Shown: positions 33,817-42,611 of the stretch, piece by piece
How the letters are laid out: every line of letters starts with the position of its first letter
Position numbering within the stretch: position 1 is the first letter of the stretch
Source: Salinilacihabitans rarus
Lineage (GTDB): Archaea > Halobacteriota > Halobacteria > Halobacteriales > Natrialbaceae
Length of the DNA stretch: 64,000 nucleotides
NCBI RefSeq assembly: GCF_024296665.1
Contig: NZ_CP100762.1
Coordinates: forward strand, 496,001-560,000
Direction: 5' to 3'
Program-made: the position numbers and the translations under genes
The notes under the pieces: model-generated
Databases searched by the model: none
The model's input: the letters and a program-made list of their open reading frames with translations, nothing else
What the model was told of the DNA's origin: nothing

Positions 33817-34164
33817 ATGACCGACGATTCAGACCCGCCGACCATCCTCTCGAGACTCGTCCGCTTCGTCCGTGAGGCCGGCGCGCCGAGCGAGGACGAC
33901 ACCGACCGCGACGGCTTCCTGAGCTACCACGCCGAGAGCCACGCCGCCGGTGTCGGCCTCGGCGTCGGAATCGCCGCGTCGGCCACCGGCGACCTACAGT
34001 ACGCCGGGGCTATCCTCGCGATGGCCTTCGGGCTCAACCGTGGGCCGACACTCTCGAACGCGAAGATCACCGAGGACGTCCGCCAGGAGCCCCACTACGC
34101 GCTCGGCGGCCTCGGTCTCGGGCTCCTCCTCGGTTCGGTCCTCGGTTCTACCGTCTCACTGTGA
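33817..34164 (+). CDS. small membrane protein of the provirus
   Basis: The 115-residue protein has a polar N-terminal region and two glycine-rich hydrophobic segments, AAGVGLGVGIAASATGDLQY (about 48-67) and LGGLGLGLLLGSVLGSTVSL at the very end. It could be a membrane-active protein such as a holin, though no family is recognised. The ATG at 33817 is chosen because the in-frame extension upstream is proline/arginine-rich. The 218 bp before it (33599-33816) show no clear gene. Confidence 0.6.
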   Translation: MTDDSDPPTILSRLVRFVREAGAPSEDDTDRDGFLSYHAESHAAGVGLGVGIAASATGDLQYAGAILAMAFGLNRGPTLSNAKITEDVRQEPHYALGGLGLGLLLGSVLGSTVSL

Positions 34165-34179
34165 ACGTTGACCGATGCC

Positions 34180-34491
34180 ATGTCTGTTCCACCCAACACA
34201 CGCACGCCGCTGGACCGCGCGAAGATCGAACTCGTCTGTTTGGGGAGAGCACTGATGCCCGACGACGACTCACTCGACCGAACCCTCGCGACGCTCACGC
34301 TGTTCGCGGTCTGGGCCGGGATCGTCCTCGGGCCGATGTTCACTCATGCCGACCCTCCGCCGTACGAGATCGTCGTCGGCGTCACCTCGATCGTCTTCCT
34401 CATCCTCGGGCGGATGTGGGGCCTCGAGGTCGAGCGCATCCTCGACGGCATCACGATCTCCGCCGGCAACCGCTCGGAGGACGACGACTGA
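34180..34491 (+). CDS. two-helix membrane protein, holin-like
   Basis: The 103-residue protein has two hydrophobic helices, about residues 41-58 (LATLTLFAVWAGIVLGPMF) and 67-85 (EIVVGVTSIVFLILGRMWG), separated by a short loop and followed by a charged tail. That size and topology suit a holin, but other small virus membrane proteins look the same. It lies just before the packaging genes and overlaps the next small gene by one base. A later ATG at 34255 is a possible alternative start. Confidence 0.6.
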   Translation: MSVPPNTRTPLDRAKIELVCLGRALMPDDDSLDRTLATLTLFAVWAGIVLGPMFTHADPPPYEIVVGVTSIVFLILGRMWGLEVERILDGITISAGNRSEDDD

Positions 34492-34700
34492 TGTGGGCCT
34501 GCTCGTCCGGCGCCGCGCCCGACTGCGTCGGGTCGGACCTCTACGACCCGCCAGCCAGAACTCTCCAGGGGGAGCCGCTCTGTCTCGCCTGCGCCCGCGC
34601 CCTCGGATGCATCAGCCCACACGATTCGGAACGAGAAGACGAGAGTGACCGAGACGACTTCTCGGCGCGCGACGACGCGCCGTACGGTCTCACCGACTGA
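34491..34700 (+). CDS. small cysteine-rich provirus protein
   Basis: The 69-residue protein has MWACSSGAAPDCVGSDLY at the start and EPLCLACARALGC in the middle, giving two Cys pairs that could bind zinc, then an acidic tail. The ATG overlaps the preceding stop codon (TGATG), so translation is coupled. No function can be assigned. Confidence 0.6.
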   Translation: MWACSSGAAPDCVGSDLYDPPARTLQGEPLCLACARALGCISPHDSEREDESDRDDFSARDDAPYGLTD

Positions 34701-34712
34701 CCGTGCGCCCCA

Positions 34713-34725
34713 CTTAAAGTATATA
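34713..34725 (+). promoter_or_regulatory. strong TATA box before the terminase genes
   Basis: CTTAAAGTATATA at 34713-34725 is the best TATA match in the provirus and lies 37 bp upstream of the ATG at 34762. It is a good candidate for the late structural promoter. Confidence 0.6.
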
Positions 34726-34761
34726 CCACCCGTCGACGCTGCAGAACGGATTAGACGTCCT

Positions 34762-35493
34762 ATGAGCACGAAACAACGCCGCGTCACTCTCGCCCTCAAG
34801 TGGCACTATCTGGATAACCTCTCGGTCGAGGAGATCCAGCAGCGCTTCGAGGACGAGGGAATCGGCTCTTACGCGCGGTCGACCATCCGCGGCTACCTCA
34901 ACGAGGACCCAGCTGACGAGGTCCTCGAGATGATCGAGGAGGAACACGCAAACACGCGCCTCCAGATTGCCGAACGTGAAGAGCGGCTGTACCAGCGCGC
35001 TCGAGAGGCCGAATCGAGGGCGCTGACGGACGAGCCGATCCAGCGGGTCGTCCCACAGACGGACCGTGTCCCGGCCGATCGTGAATCGCCGATGACGTGG
35101 CAGGACTGGGAGTACGTCGACCCCGATGACGAGGACTGGCCGGAGTGGGCCGAGGAGCGCGACATCATCATCCGGTTCACAGACCAGAAGCGCCAGTTGA
35201 TGCCCGGCGAGGAGTATCCGCTCCGCGCCGTCGACGGCTCGCCGAAGTACACGACTGAGTTCGTCGGCCTCGAGCGCGACGTCGACGACCTCAAGGGACA
35301 GTCGATGGCCCGTCGGGAACAGTCCCAGCACCTCCAGGCGAAGGGCGACGTCCTCGGTGTCTACAAGGACCGCGTCGAGATCGACGGCGCGATCGAGACA
35401 GAGTCGACCGTCGGCCTCGACGAGGAGACGAAGGAGATCGCGCGAGAGGTACTCCGGGAGCGCTACACGGAGGGTGACGATGGCGACGAGTGA
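34762..35493 (+). CDS. terminase small subunit-like protein
   Basis: The 243-residue protein starts with a helix-turn-helix, TLALKWHYLDNLSVEEIQQRFEDEGIGSYARSTIRGYL (about residues 9-46), a layout typical of small terminase DNA-recognition domains. A coiled, charged middle and an acidic C-terminus follow. Its position directly before the large subunit, overlapping it by 14 bp, supports the call. It would bind the packaging site on virus DNA. Confidence 0.8.
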   Translation: MSTKQRRVTLALKWHYLDNLSVEEIQQRFEDEGIGSYARSTIRGYLNEDPADEVLEMIEEEHANTRLQIAEREERLYQRAREAESRALTDEPIQRVVPQTDRVPADRESPMTWQDWEYVDPDDEDWPEWAEERDIIIRFTDQKRQLMPGEEYPLRAVDGSPKYTTEFVGLERDVDDLKGQSMARREQSQHLQAKGDVLGVYKDRVEIDGAIETESTVGLDEETKEIAREVLRERYTEGDDGDE

Positions 35494-37072
35494 GTCCGTC
35501 GACCCCGACGTCGTCCTCGGGACGTTCGAGGACCCGCATGCACTACGCGAGGTCCTCAACCCGTTCGACGGCTGCCCGTGGGACGTCTACTACAACCGCC
35601 TCACTGAGGGGTACATGGCGGCCGAGCGGGATCCACACGTCCCGATCGGCGACGTCCACACGCACTGGGCCAAGACGTTCGAGTCCGACCAGAACATCGG
35701 CATCCTCGCCCACCGTGACGCGCTGAAGACGACGTTCACGCTGGGCTATCTGATTGCCTGCCTCGAGTACATCGACGGCTTCCGCGCCCACTGGATCACG
35801 AACACCCAGGGGCAGGCCCACAAGAAGGCCGACACCGAGTTCTGGAAGATGGTCGAACGCAACCCGTGGCTCACCACTCTCAACAGCGACCCCGTCCAGG
35901 ACACGAAGGAAGCCAAGGAGTTTCAGAACGGGGCGATGCTGTACGCCGGCTGGCTCTTCGGCGCGATCGAGGGCGACCGCTCGCACTTGCTCGTCCTCGA
36001 CGACGTCATCAAGGAGCACGGCGACGGCGAGACGCAGAACATCCTCCAGTGGATCGAGGGCGTCACCGTCCCGATGGTCAAAGACTCAGGGAAGACGGCC
36101 GTCGTCGGCACTCGAAAGCGCCCGGACGACATCTACTCGCACCTGATCGATCGCGACGCCTACGACTTCACGGAGTACCCGGCGATCCTCGAGGTCTGGG
36201 ACCAGGAGTTCCGTGAGGACGACACCTGGCGCGAGCGCCGGCCACCGGAAGCTCTCTACACCGAGGTCGAGGATCCGTGGCACGAGGGCGAGACGATCCA
36301 CGTCCTCTGGCCGGAGGCACGGGGCCCGCAGTACCTCGCGGAGAAACACGAGCAGATGAGCTCGCACCTGTTCTACCGCGAGTTCTGCATGGTCATCCGG
36401 GGGGCATCGGGTAACCTCGTCGACGAGGCGGACGTCAACCGACTCGCCGAGGACGGCGGCTGTTCGATCCGCGGACAGACGCCCCCGCGGCAGCTGACGC
36501 CCGGTGCTGGCGAGGCGACGATCGTCTCGCTCGATCCAGCGCAGAGCCCCACTGGCGATAACATCGCGTTCGAGGCGTGGCACGTCGGTCGCGACGGCCG
36601 GCGGACGCTCCTTGATGCGATCGCCGAGAAGGGGATGCCGCCGTCGCAGGTCAAGGCGACGCTGACCGACTTGGATGAGCGCTACGACCCGGCAGTGATC
36701 GTGATCGAGTCGAACGGTATCCAGCAGTACATCGCGAACGACGCGATCGAGTTCTCGCCGTCGCTGATGGCGAAGGTTACCGGCATCCCGACGACGGGGA
36801 AGAAGCACTCGTGGGAGAACGGCATCCCGCGGCTACGGACGCTCGTCGAGAACGGCGGCCTGCAGCTCTACCGCGGCCACCCGGGGACCGAGGACTTCAT
36901 CACGGCGATGCTCTCGCTCGAACTTACCGACGGGAAGCTCAAGGGCCATACACCGGACCTGATCGCGGCGTGGTACATGGCCGAACAGGGGCTCCGGCGG
37001 CTCGAAAACATCGTCGGCGACGACGCTGGCGACGAAGCTGACGAGCCCGACACGGGCGTCTCTGGCATCTAA
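35480..37072 (+). CDS. terminase large subunit
   Basis: The 530-residue protein carries an ATPase domain and a nuclease domain. The Walker-A-like loop is AHRDALKTTF at about residues 76-85, and Walker B is LLVLDDVIKE at about 169-178. The RNase-H-type nuclease shows SLDPAQSPTGDN at about 350 (first acidic), VIVIESNGIQQ at about 412 and HTPDLIAAWYMAE near 493. It cuts concatemeric DNA and pumps it into proheads. The Walker A is atypical (no GxGKT), as in many virus terminases that use a deviant loop. Confidence 0.92.
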   Translation: MATSESVDPDVVLGTFEDPHALREVLNPFDGCPWDVYYNRLTEGYMAAERDPHVPIGDVHTHWAKTFESDQNIGILAHRDALKTTFTLGYLIACLEYIDGFRAHWITNTQGQAHKKADTEFWKMVERNPWLTTLNSDPVQDTKEAKEFQNGAMLYAGWLFGAIEGDRSHLLVLDDVIKEHGDGETQNILQWIEGVTVPMVKDSGKTAVVGTRKRPDDIYSHLIDRDAYDFTEYPAILEVWDQEFREDDTWRERRPPEALYTEVEDPWHEGETIHVLWPEARGPQYLAEKHEQMSSHLFYREFCMVIRGASGNLVDEADVNRLAEDGGCSIRGQTPPRQLTPGAGEATIVSLDPAQSPTGDNIAFEAWHVGRDGRRTLLDAIAEKGMPPSQVKATLTDLDERYDPAVIVIESNGIQQYIANDAIEFSPSLMAKVTGIPTTGKKHSWENGIPRLRTLVENGGLQLYRGHPGTEDFITAMLSLELTDGKLKGHTPDLIAAWYMAEQGLRRLENIVGDDAGDEADEPDTGVSGI

Positions 37073-37091
37073 CGCAGACCTGATCTGATCC

Positions 37092-39017
37092 ATGAGCACA
37101 GACGACGACACGCCTACGACCACGACCACAACGGACGACGGCCCGGCCGGCCACGTCGGCAAGGGAGCCTACTCGGAGATCACGCGGTCGATCACCGAGA
37201 AGGCCGAAGAAACACAGCAACTCGAAGAGCGTGCCAAGGGCAAGATCCGCGGTGGGGCGGTCCTGCCGCCGTTCGACCCGGCGAAGCTGGCGAAGCTCCT
37301 CGAGGTGAACACCACCCACGCGAAGTGTGTCTACTCGAAGGCGCGCAACGTCGCCGGCTACGGCCTCGAGATCGTTCCGCACCCGGACATCGAAGACCCG
37401 GACGAGACGCAGCGCGAGGTAGCGGAAAACTTCTGGTTCGGCGCGGACTCGACGTGGCAGGTCGGCCCGGTCTCTTCGGAGCGATCGACGCCGGCAGACG
37501 TCCTCGAGATGGGCTGGATCGACTACGAGGGCATCGGCTGGCTCTCGCTCGAAGTGCTGACGACGATGGACGGTACGCCGATCGGGCTGGCGTACGTCCC
37601 GGCGATGACGGTCCGCCGGCGCAAGGACGAACCCGGCTACGCCCAGCTTCGCGAGGGGCGGATTACCTACTACGGCGCGTTCGGCGATCGGTATCGCGGG
37701 CTCGAACCGACGATCGCCGACGGGGCCGGTGACGAACCGCCGACGGTCACCTACGAGACCGACGGGGATGCCGACGAGGCGCCGCAGTTCGTCGACGCCG
37801 AAAGCGGTGACTCAGGGCCCGACATCAACTCACAGAACCAAGCGAATGAACTGATCTTCAAGCGCAATCACTCGCCGCTGTACACCTACTATGGCGCGCC
37901 AGACATCATTCCGGGCCTTCCGACGATCGAGGCCGACGACGCCGCGCGCGACTTCAACATCGACTTCTTCGAGAACAACGCCGTTCCGCGGCTGGCGATC
38001 ATCGTCGAGGGCGGCGAACTCACGCAGGGCGCCCGGCAGGACATCCACGACCTCCTACACGGGATGAAAGACCAGGACCACCGGACGGTGATCCTTGAGG
38101 TCGAGAAGCTGCTCGAGACGACCGACGGGATCACGATGGACGACGACGCGGACGACCTCGCGATCCGCGTCGAGCCACTGACCGTTGGCATCAACGAGGA
38201 CGCCAGCTTTCAGGATTTCCGCGATCGCAACGAGCATGAGATCCTCAAGACACACGAGGTTCCGCCGATCGAGGCGGGCCAGATCAAAAGCGGGGCGTTC
38301 TCGACGGATGCGCAGGCCCAGCGGAAGGGCTACATCGAGACGGTCATCCGACCCAAGCAGGAGGCGTACGCCCAGCTACTCTACGAGACGGTCCACGCGG
38401 CGCTGGGCGTCACCGACTACACGATCCGGTTCAAGACGCGCGGCGTCGACACACGGCTGATCGACGCCGACTACGCCTCGAAGCTGATCCAGTCGTCGCA
38501 GGGTGCGATCACAGTCAACGAGGCCCGCGAGGTCATCGCGAACATCACCGGCGAGGACCTCGGCCAACTCGAAGACGACCGCGGCAACCAGTTGCTCGCG
38601 GCTCTTGACAGGCGCGGCGGCAACGGCGACGGTGGCGGCGCCGAGGAGGCCGAGCGACCGGACGCGGCGCCGCCGCCGCGGATGAAGATCGGCGAGAACC
38701 CGGCGATCGACGTCTCGAAGGACATCGACATGGTGCAGTTCGACTCGTCGAACCTGCGGGCCGGGCTGTACGACTACGACACCCGCGACCTGTACATCCG
38801 GTTCATCGGCGACCCGCAGGACCGCATCTACGTCTATCGGTTCGTCGAGCCGGAGACGTGGGAGGCGCTCAAAAACGCTTCGAGCCACGGTAGCTACCAC
38901 TATCACAATATCCGGATGGCCTACCCGTACGAGGAGCTGACGGCGTCGGATTGGCCCCAGCAGGGCCGGGCGGCACCCGATCGGAATGACGCCGTCCGAG
39001 CCTTCCTGGAGGCGTAA
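37092..39017 (+). CDS. portal protein with C-terminal KTSC domain
   Basis: The 641-residue protein is a phage-type portal, the ring at the capsid vertex through which DNA passes. The portal part shows YSKARNVAGYGLEIVPHP near residue 80, IPGLPTIEADDAARDFNIDFFENNAVPRLAIIV near 275-308 and PPIEAGQIKSGAFSTDAQAQRKGYIETV near 395. Residues about 547-632 form a separate KTSC-type domain: FDSSNLRAGLYDYDTRDLYI, VYRFVEPETWEALKNASSHG and YHYHNIRMAYPYEEL. The KTSC fusion to a portal is unusual. It is followed by tiny zinc-ribbon and charged genes before the protease. Confidence 0.9.
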   Translation: MSTDDDTPTTTTTTDDGPAGHVGKGAYSEITRSITEKAEETQQLEERAKGKIRGGAVLPPFDPAKLAKLLEVNTTHAKCVYSKARNVAGYGLEIVPHPDIEDPDETQREVAENFWFGADSTWQVGPVSSERSTPADVLEMGWIDYEGIGWLSLEVLTTMDGTPIGLAYVPAMTVRRRKDEPGYAQLREGRITYYGAFGDRYRGLEPTIADGAGDEPPTVTYETDGDADEAPQFVDAESGDSGPDINSQNQANELIFKRNHSPLYTYYGAPDIIPGLPTIEADDAARDFNIDFFENNAVPRLAIIVEGGELTQGARQDIHDLLHGMKDQDHRTVILEVEKLLETTDGITMDDDADDLAIRVEPLTVGINEDASFQDFRDRNEHEILKTHEVPPIEAGQIKSGAFSTDAQAQRKGYIETVIRPKQEAYAQLLYETVHAALGVTDYTIRFKTRGVDTRLIDADYASKLIQSSQGAITVNEAREVIANITGEDLGQLEDDRGNQLLAALDRRGGNGDGGGAEEAERPDAAPPPRMKIGENPAIDVSKDIDMVQFDSSNLRAGLYDYDTRDLYIRFIGDPQDRIYVYRFVEPETWEALKNASSHGSYHYHNIRMAYPYEELTASDWPQQGRAAPDRNDAVRAFLEA

Positions 39018-39021
39018 TCTG

Positions 39022-39135
39022 ATGCCCCACACCGACCCCGTGTTCTGCGGCCGCTGTAAGTCACAGCTCGACCTCGATCGCGAGAACTGCCCCAACTGCG
39101 GGGCGTGGGTCGAGGCGGTGACCGACGCGGTCTGA
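39022..39135 (+). CDS. 37-residue zinc ribbon protein
   Basis: The frame MPHTDPVFCGRCKSQLDLD continues with RENCPNCGAW, giving a perfect Cys-x2-Cys ... Cys-x2-Cys zinc ribbon in 37 residues. It starts 2 bp after the portal stop codon, so co-translation is likely. It may be a virion or assembly factor; no function is known to me. Confidence 0.7.
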   Translation: MPHTDPVFCGRCKSQLDLDRENCPNCGAWVEAVTDAV

Positions 39136-39243
39136 TCGTCGCCGATCACCAATCGCCGACCGACCGCAGCAGGGCGATACCGATGACCGCCGGGACGCAC
39201 CCGACCCGGTGCGAGGGCCCGATCGGGACTGGAGTTCTCAGAC

Positions 39244-39354
39244 ATGAAAAACAGCGACAAAGAGCGCGGCGCCAAGCGCGGTCTTCTCGGGACCGATCGA
39301 GCCCAGAAGCTCGAGAAGACCGCCGACGCCGCCACCGACGACGAGGAGGAGTAG
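39244..39354 (+). CDS. 36-residue charged provirus peptide
   Basis: The frame begins MKNSDKERGAKRGLLGTDRA and ends in an acidic DDEEE tail, so it is basic at one end and acidic at the other, like a small assembly or scaffold peptide. It lies 4 bp before the protease gene. The support is its tight spacing and plausible codon use; no family is recognised. Confidence 0.5.
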   Translation: MKNSDKERGAKRGLLGTDRAQKLEKTADAATDDEEE

Positions 39355-39358
39355 CACC

Positions 39359-40930
39359 ATGCCGGTACAGAAGGGCGAAACGTTCGAGAAACGCGTCGAG
39401 TTCAAGGCCACCGACGACGAGCGGCGCGTCGCGACCGGCGGCGTCCTCGTGCCGTCGAAGGTCGACCTCCAGGGTGACTGGCTGACGTCGGAGCAGATCC
39501 GCGAGCTGGCGGACGACTTCATGGCCCGCCTCCAGGCGGCCGACGACGACGACGTCGATTCGGTCCCAGGCGTGATGCACGCGGTCTTTCCGCCCGAGCA
39601 CGTCACGCTCGTCGAGAACCGCGTCCTTGAGGAAGCCGAGACGATCGGCGGCAAGGAGTTCCCCGCCGGCTCGTGGATCCAGTCGTGGCGCTTCGACGAC
39701 GACGAACTCTGGAGTCTCGTCGCCGACGGCATCCTCTCGGGGTACTCGATCGGCGCGATCGACGTCAAGTGGGAAGGCCCATACGACCAGTCCGAACTGC
39801 CCGAGGGCATCACTGTCGCCGACGGCTACCCGGACGACGAGCCGGCGTGGCAGATCGTCGCGGCGACGATCGCCGAAGTGTCGAGTGTCGACATCCCGGC
39901 GGTCCCCGACGCCGTCATGGCCTCGGTGAAAGCCGCCGGCGTCCAGACCTACAGCCGCGAGAAGAACGTCCTCGACCGCGTCGGCGGGAAAGACGAGTTC
40001 CTCGAGGTGATGGCCGACCGCGGCCACGACGAGGAGGCGGCCACGCGGATGTGGAGCTACCTCCAGCGAGCCGCCGAGGAAGGCGCCGATCAGCACCCAG
40101 CTGACAAAGCGTCCGATGGCGTCCTCCGTCGGATGGGCCGGGCGGCGCTCAACGCCTTTTCTTCCGGCGGGCCCGACGCCGAGTCGGCCCCGCAGGCCGC
40201 TGCGAAGTCGACCGATGACGGCGCTCCCTCGCCAGAGGCGACCGCAGCGAAAGAGGGACGGACGCTCTCGCGGGCGAACCGCAACGCGCTGTTCGCGACG
40301 ATCGACGCCTCGCTGGACGTCCTCCAGGACGCCGGCGTCGATCACGGCATGACGCGGTTCACCGATCGCGAGGAGATCGACTGGACGCTCGACGACCACA
40401 CCGCCCGCGAGTGGGCGACACCCGACGACGACGAGGACGCGGACGGCGAGGACGACGAGGAGACGGCGCCAGTCGACCCGAGTTTCGAATCCGCTACCGG
40501 CGGCGAGACGCCGGACGACACGACCATGAGCGCAGACGACACCGACACCGACACCCCCGACGACACGTTCGCCGACGCCCCGGAGTGGGCGAAGGCGATC
40601 CACGACCAGACCCAGGAGAACAGCAAGCGAATCGAGGAACTCGTCGACGACGGCGACGAGCCCGAGAAGGACGCCGACGAGCCCGACGACCCGGAGAAGA
40701 GCACCGACGCCAACGAGGACGTCGACGAGGGGCCCCCGGAGTGGGCGAAGGCGATCCAGGAACAGACCGAGAAGAACGCCGATCGGATCGAGAGTCTGGC
40801 GAAGGCCTCGGGCCAGAGCCAGCAGCTCGACGAGCCGGCGCAGACCACGGAATCGACCGACACCAACCGCAAGTTCTCGTCCGCGTGGGACCAGACGTTC
40901 GGCATCGGCGCGGCCGAGGGAGGTGACTGA
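39359..40930 (+). CDS. prohead protease (XkdF-like) fused to scaffold-like region
   Basis: The 523-residue protein begins with an XkdF/S78-type protease domain: KATDDERRVATGGVLVPSKVDLQGDW (about 16-41), GVMHAVFPPEHVTLVENRVL (His near 75) and LSGYSIGAIDVKW (Ser near 133). From about 220 the chain is acidic and disordered, and it holds two copies of a segment PEWAKAIxxQTxxNxxRIExL (about 407 and 461), which look like short coiled-coil scaffold units. By family knowledge the protease matures the prohead and the scaffold is cleaved away. The position before the capsid gene is canonical. Confidence 0.85.
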   Translation: MPVQKGETFEKRVEFKATDDERRVATGGVLVPSKVDLQGDWLTSEQIRELADDFMARLQAADDDDVDSVPGVMHAVFPPEHVTLVENRVLEEAETIGGKEFPAGSWIQSWRFDDDELWSLVADGILSGYSIGAIDVKWEGPYDQSELPEGITVADGYPDDEPAWQIVAATIAEVSSVDIPAVPDAVMASVKAAGVQTYSREKNVLDRVGGKDEFLEVMADRGHDEEAATRMWSYLQRAAEEGADQHPADKASDGVLRRMGRAALNAFSSGGPDAESAPQAAAKSTDDGAPSPEATAAKEGRTLSRANRNALFATIDASLDVLQDAGVDHGMTRFTDREEIDWTLDDHTAREWATPDDDEDADGEDDEETAPVDPSFESATGGETPDDTTMSADDTDTDTPDDTFADAPEWAKAIHDQTQENSKRIEELVDDGDEPEKDADEPDDPEKSTDANEDVDEGPPEWAKAIQEQTEKNADRIESLAKASGQSQQLDEPAQTTESTDTNRKFSSAWDQTFGIGAAEGGD

Positions 40931-40932
40931 TC

Positions 40933-41871
40933 ATGACGCAGGCACAGCGATCGCTCGACAAGGTAACGACTGGTGACTTCAGCGCGGGCGGCCTCCTCAA
41001 CCGCCAGCAGTTCGAAGAGTTCTTCCGCGAGGTGCAGGCGCAGGCGCAGATCCTCGGGCAGGTCCGGTTCGAGCCGGTCGACGCCCCGAAGGGCCAGATC
41101 GACAAGATCGGCGTCGGCCAGCGCCTCCTGCGCTCGGCGACCGAGGCCACCGAGGGCAGCCTGAACACGCCAAACACGGGCAAGGTCGACTACGACACCG
41201 AGAAGGTCGAACTCCCGTGGGAAGTCTCGATGGAGACCGTCGAAGACACCATCGAGGGTGAAGGTACTGCTGACACGCTGGTCGAGCTCTTTGCGAACCA
41301 GATGTCGGCCGATCTCGAGGACCTCGGCGGAAACGGTGACACGAGCGCCAGCGGCGTCACCGACGAGAACTTCATCACCATCGTCGACGGGTGGCTCACC
41401 TACGCCGAGACCGACACCGACACGAACACCTACGACCACCAGAGCGCTGCGATCGACAAGAGCCTCTTCAAGGAACTGAAGATGTCGCTCGACCCGCGCT
41501 ACCGGCGGGATGCGAGCAACCTCCGCTGGCTCATGTCCGAGGACCAGAAGGAGGAGTTCAAGGATTACCTCACCGACCGCTCGACGTCGGCTGGTGACGC
41601 GATGCTGATGACCGGCCAGGAGCCGACGCCGCTGGGCATCCCGATCGAGACGCCAGTCAACTGGCCCGACGACACGATCATGCTGACGCCGCTGGAGAAC
41701 CTCGTCTGGATCGTCCAGCGGGACGTCAACATGCGCTTCACCGACGAGGGCGAGGCGGTCGTCCGCCGCGACCTGTACGGCATCTACAACCTGCTCGCGC
41801 GGATCGACTACGTCATCGAGGATACCAAGGGCGTCGGCCTCGCACAGAACGTCGCGTCGCCGACCGCGTAG
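40933..41871 (+). CDS. HK97-fold major capsid protein
   Basis: The 312-residue protein follows the protease/scaffold gene by 2 bp, the standard place for the major capsid protein. The N-terminal arm (SLDKVTTGDFSAGGLLNRQQ), the VELPWEVSMETVEDTIEGEGT spine region near residue 95 and the MTGQEPTPLGIPIETPVNWPDD segment near 228 fit HK97-fold capsids of haloarchaeal tailed viruses. It would form the icosahedral shell. No C-terminal or N-terminal targeting cleavage site can be proven. Confidence 0.85.
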   Translation: MTQAQRSLDKVTTGDFSAGGLLNRQQFEEFFREVQAQAQILGQVRFEPVDAPKGQIDKIGVGQRLLRSATEATEGSLNTPNTGKVDYDTEKVELPWEVSMETVEDTIEGEGTADTLVELFANQMSADLEDLGGNGDTSASGVTDENFITIVDGWLTYAETDTDTNTYDHQSAAIDKSLFKELKMSLDPRYRRDASNLRWLMSEDQKEEFKDYLTDRSTSAGDAMLMTGQEPTPLGIPIETPVNWPDDTIMLTPLENLVWIVQRDVNMRFTDEGEAVVRRDLYGIYNLLARIDYVIEDTKGVGLAQNVASPTA

Positions 41872-41883
41872 AGGTGATCTGAC

Positions 41884-42204
41884 ATGGGGATCACCTACAC
41901 CGAAACCGACCACCGCTGGACCGGCGGCATCCAGCGCGAGAAAACCGTCGAGGCGGCGTTCGACTCCTCGTACACCGCCGGCGGCGAGCCGCTCACGCCC
42001 ACCGACGTCGGCCTCGGTTCGATCGAGAACGTGACGATCGAGTCGGGCACCACCGACTCGGGGTACGTCGTCCAGTGGGACGACGCCACCGAGGCGCTCG
42101 TCGTTCGCGAAGAGTCCGACGCCGGCGGCGGCCTCACCGAGGTTGCTGATGCGACCGACCTGTCGGGCGAGAGCGTCCGCCTCGCCGTTCGGGGGCGATC
42201 CTGA
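41884..42204 (+). CDS. small virion protein, head decoration or fibre-like
   Basis: The 106-residue protein is mostly beta-strand-like: TPTDVGLGSIENVTIESGT and SGYVVQWDDATEALVVREES resemble phage short head- or tail-fibre repeats that end in xDATxAL. It lies directly after the capsid gene and overlaps the next start by one base. It could decorate the capsid. Family not certain. Confidence 0.6.
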   Translation: MGITYTETDHRWTGGIQREKTVEAAFDSSYTAGGEPLTPTDVGLGSIENVTIESGTTDSGYVVQWDDATEALVVREESDAGGGLTEVADATDLSGESVRLAVRGRS

Positions 42205-42608
42205 TGGTCCGCGTTCGCCTTCTCGACGACGGGCCGGCACAGTACCGTAACCGCTCGGGCGTCTCCGCCGACGAGGACGATCCCGTCGTCGACGTCGACG
42301 ACGAGCAGGCGGCGTACCTCGTCGACGAGACGGGCTACTTCGAGTTCGTCGACCCCGATCCGCGCCTCGAGGCGGCCGCCGATGCCGACGCCAGTGATGA
42401 CGCCGCCGGCGACGACGGAGGTGACGACCCGCCCGACGAGGGGAAACCCGCGGGTCTCGACCCGAGCGGGTACACCCTCGAGGAACTCGAGGTCGAACTC
42501 GCAACGGGCGACTACGACGATCGCCTCGACGCGATCGAGGCGGCCGAGCGGGCCGAGAAGGATCGCGACGGCGCGTACGCCCTCATCGACGCACGCCGGG
42601 AGGAGTAA
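42204..42608 (+). CDS. small acidic head-associated protein
   Basis: The 134-residue protein has an N-terminal beta-rich part (VRVRLLDDGPAQYRNRSGV ... YLVDETGYFEFVD) typical of small head proteins that follow the capsid gene, an acidic low-complexity linker, and a helical C-terminal part (YTLEELEVELATGDYDDRL) that looks like a Rho-N-type helical hairpin. The function is inferred from position only. Confidence 0.55.
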   Translation: MVRVRLLDDGPAQYRNRSGVSADEDDPVVDVDDEQAAYLVDETGYFEFVDPDPRLEAAADADASDDAAGDDGGDDPPDEGKPAGLDPSGYTLEELEVELATGDYDDRLDAIEAAERAEKDRDGAYALIDARREE

Positions 42609-42611
42609 GCC

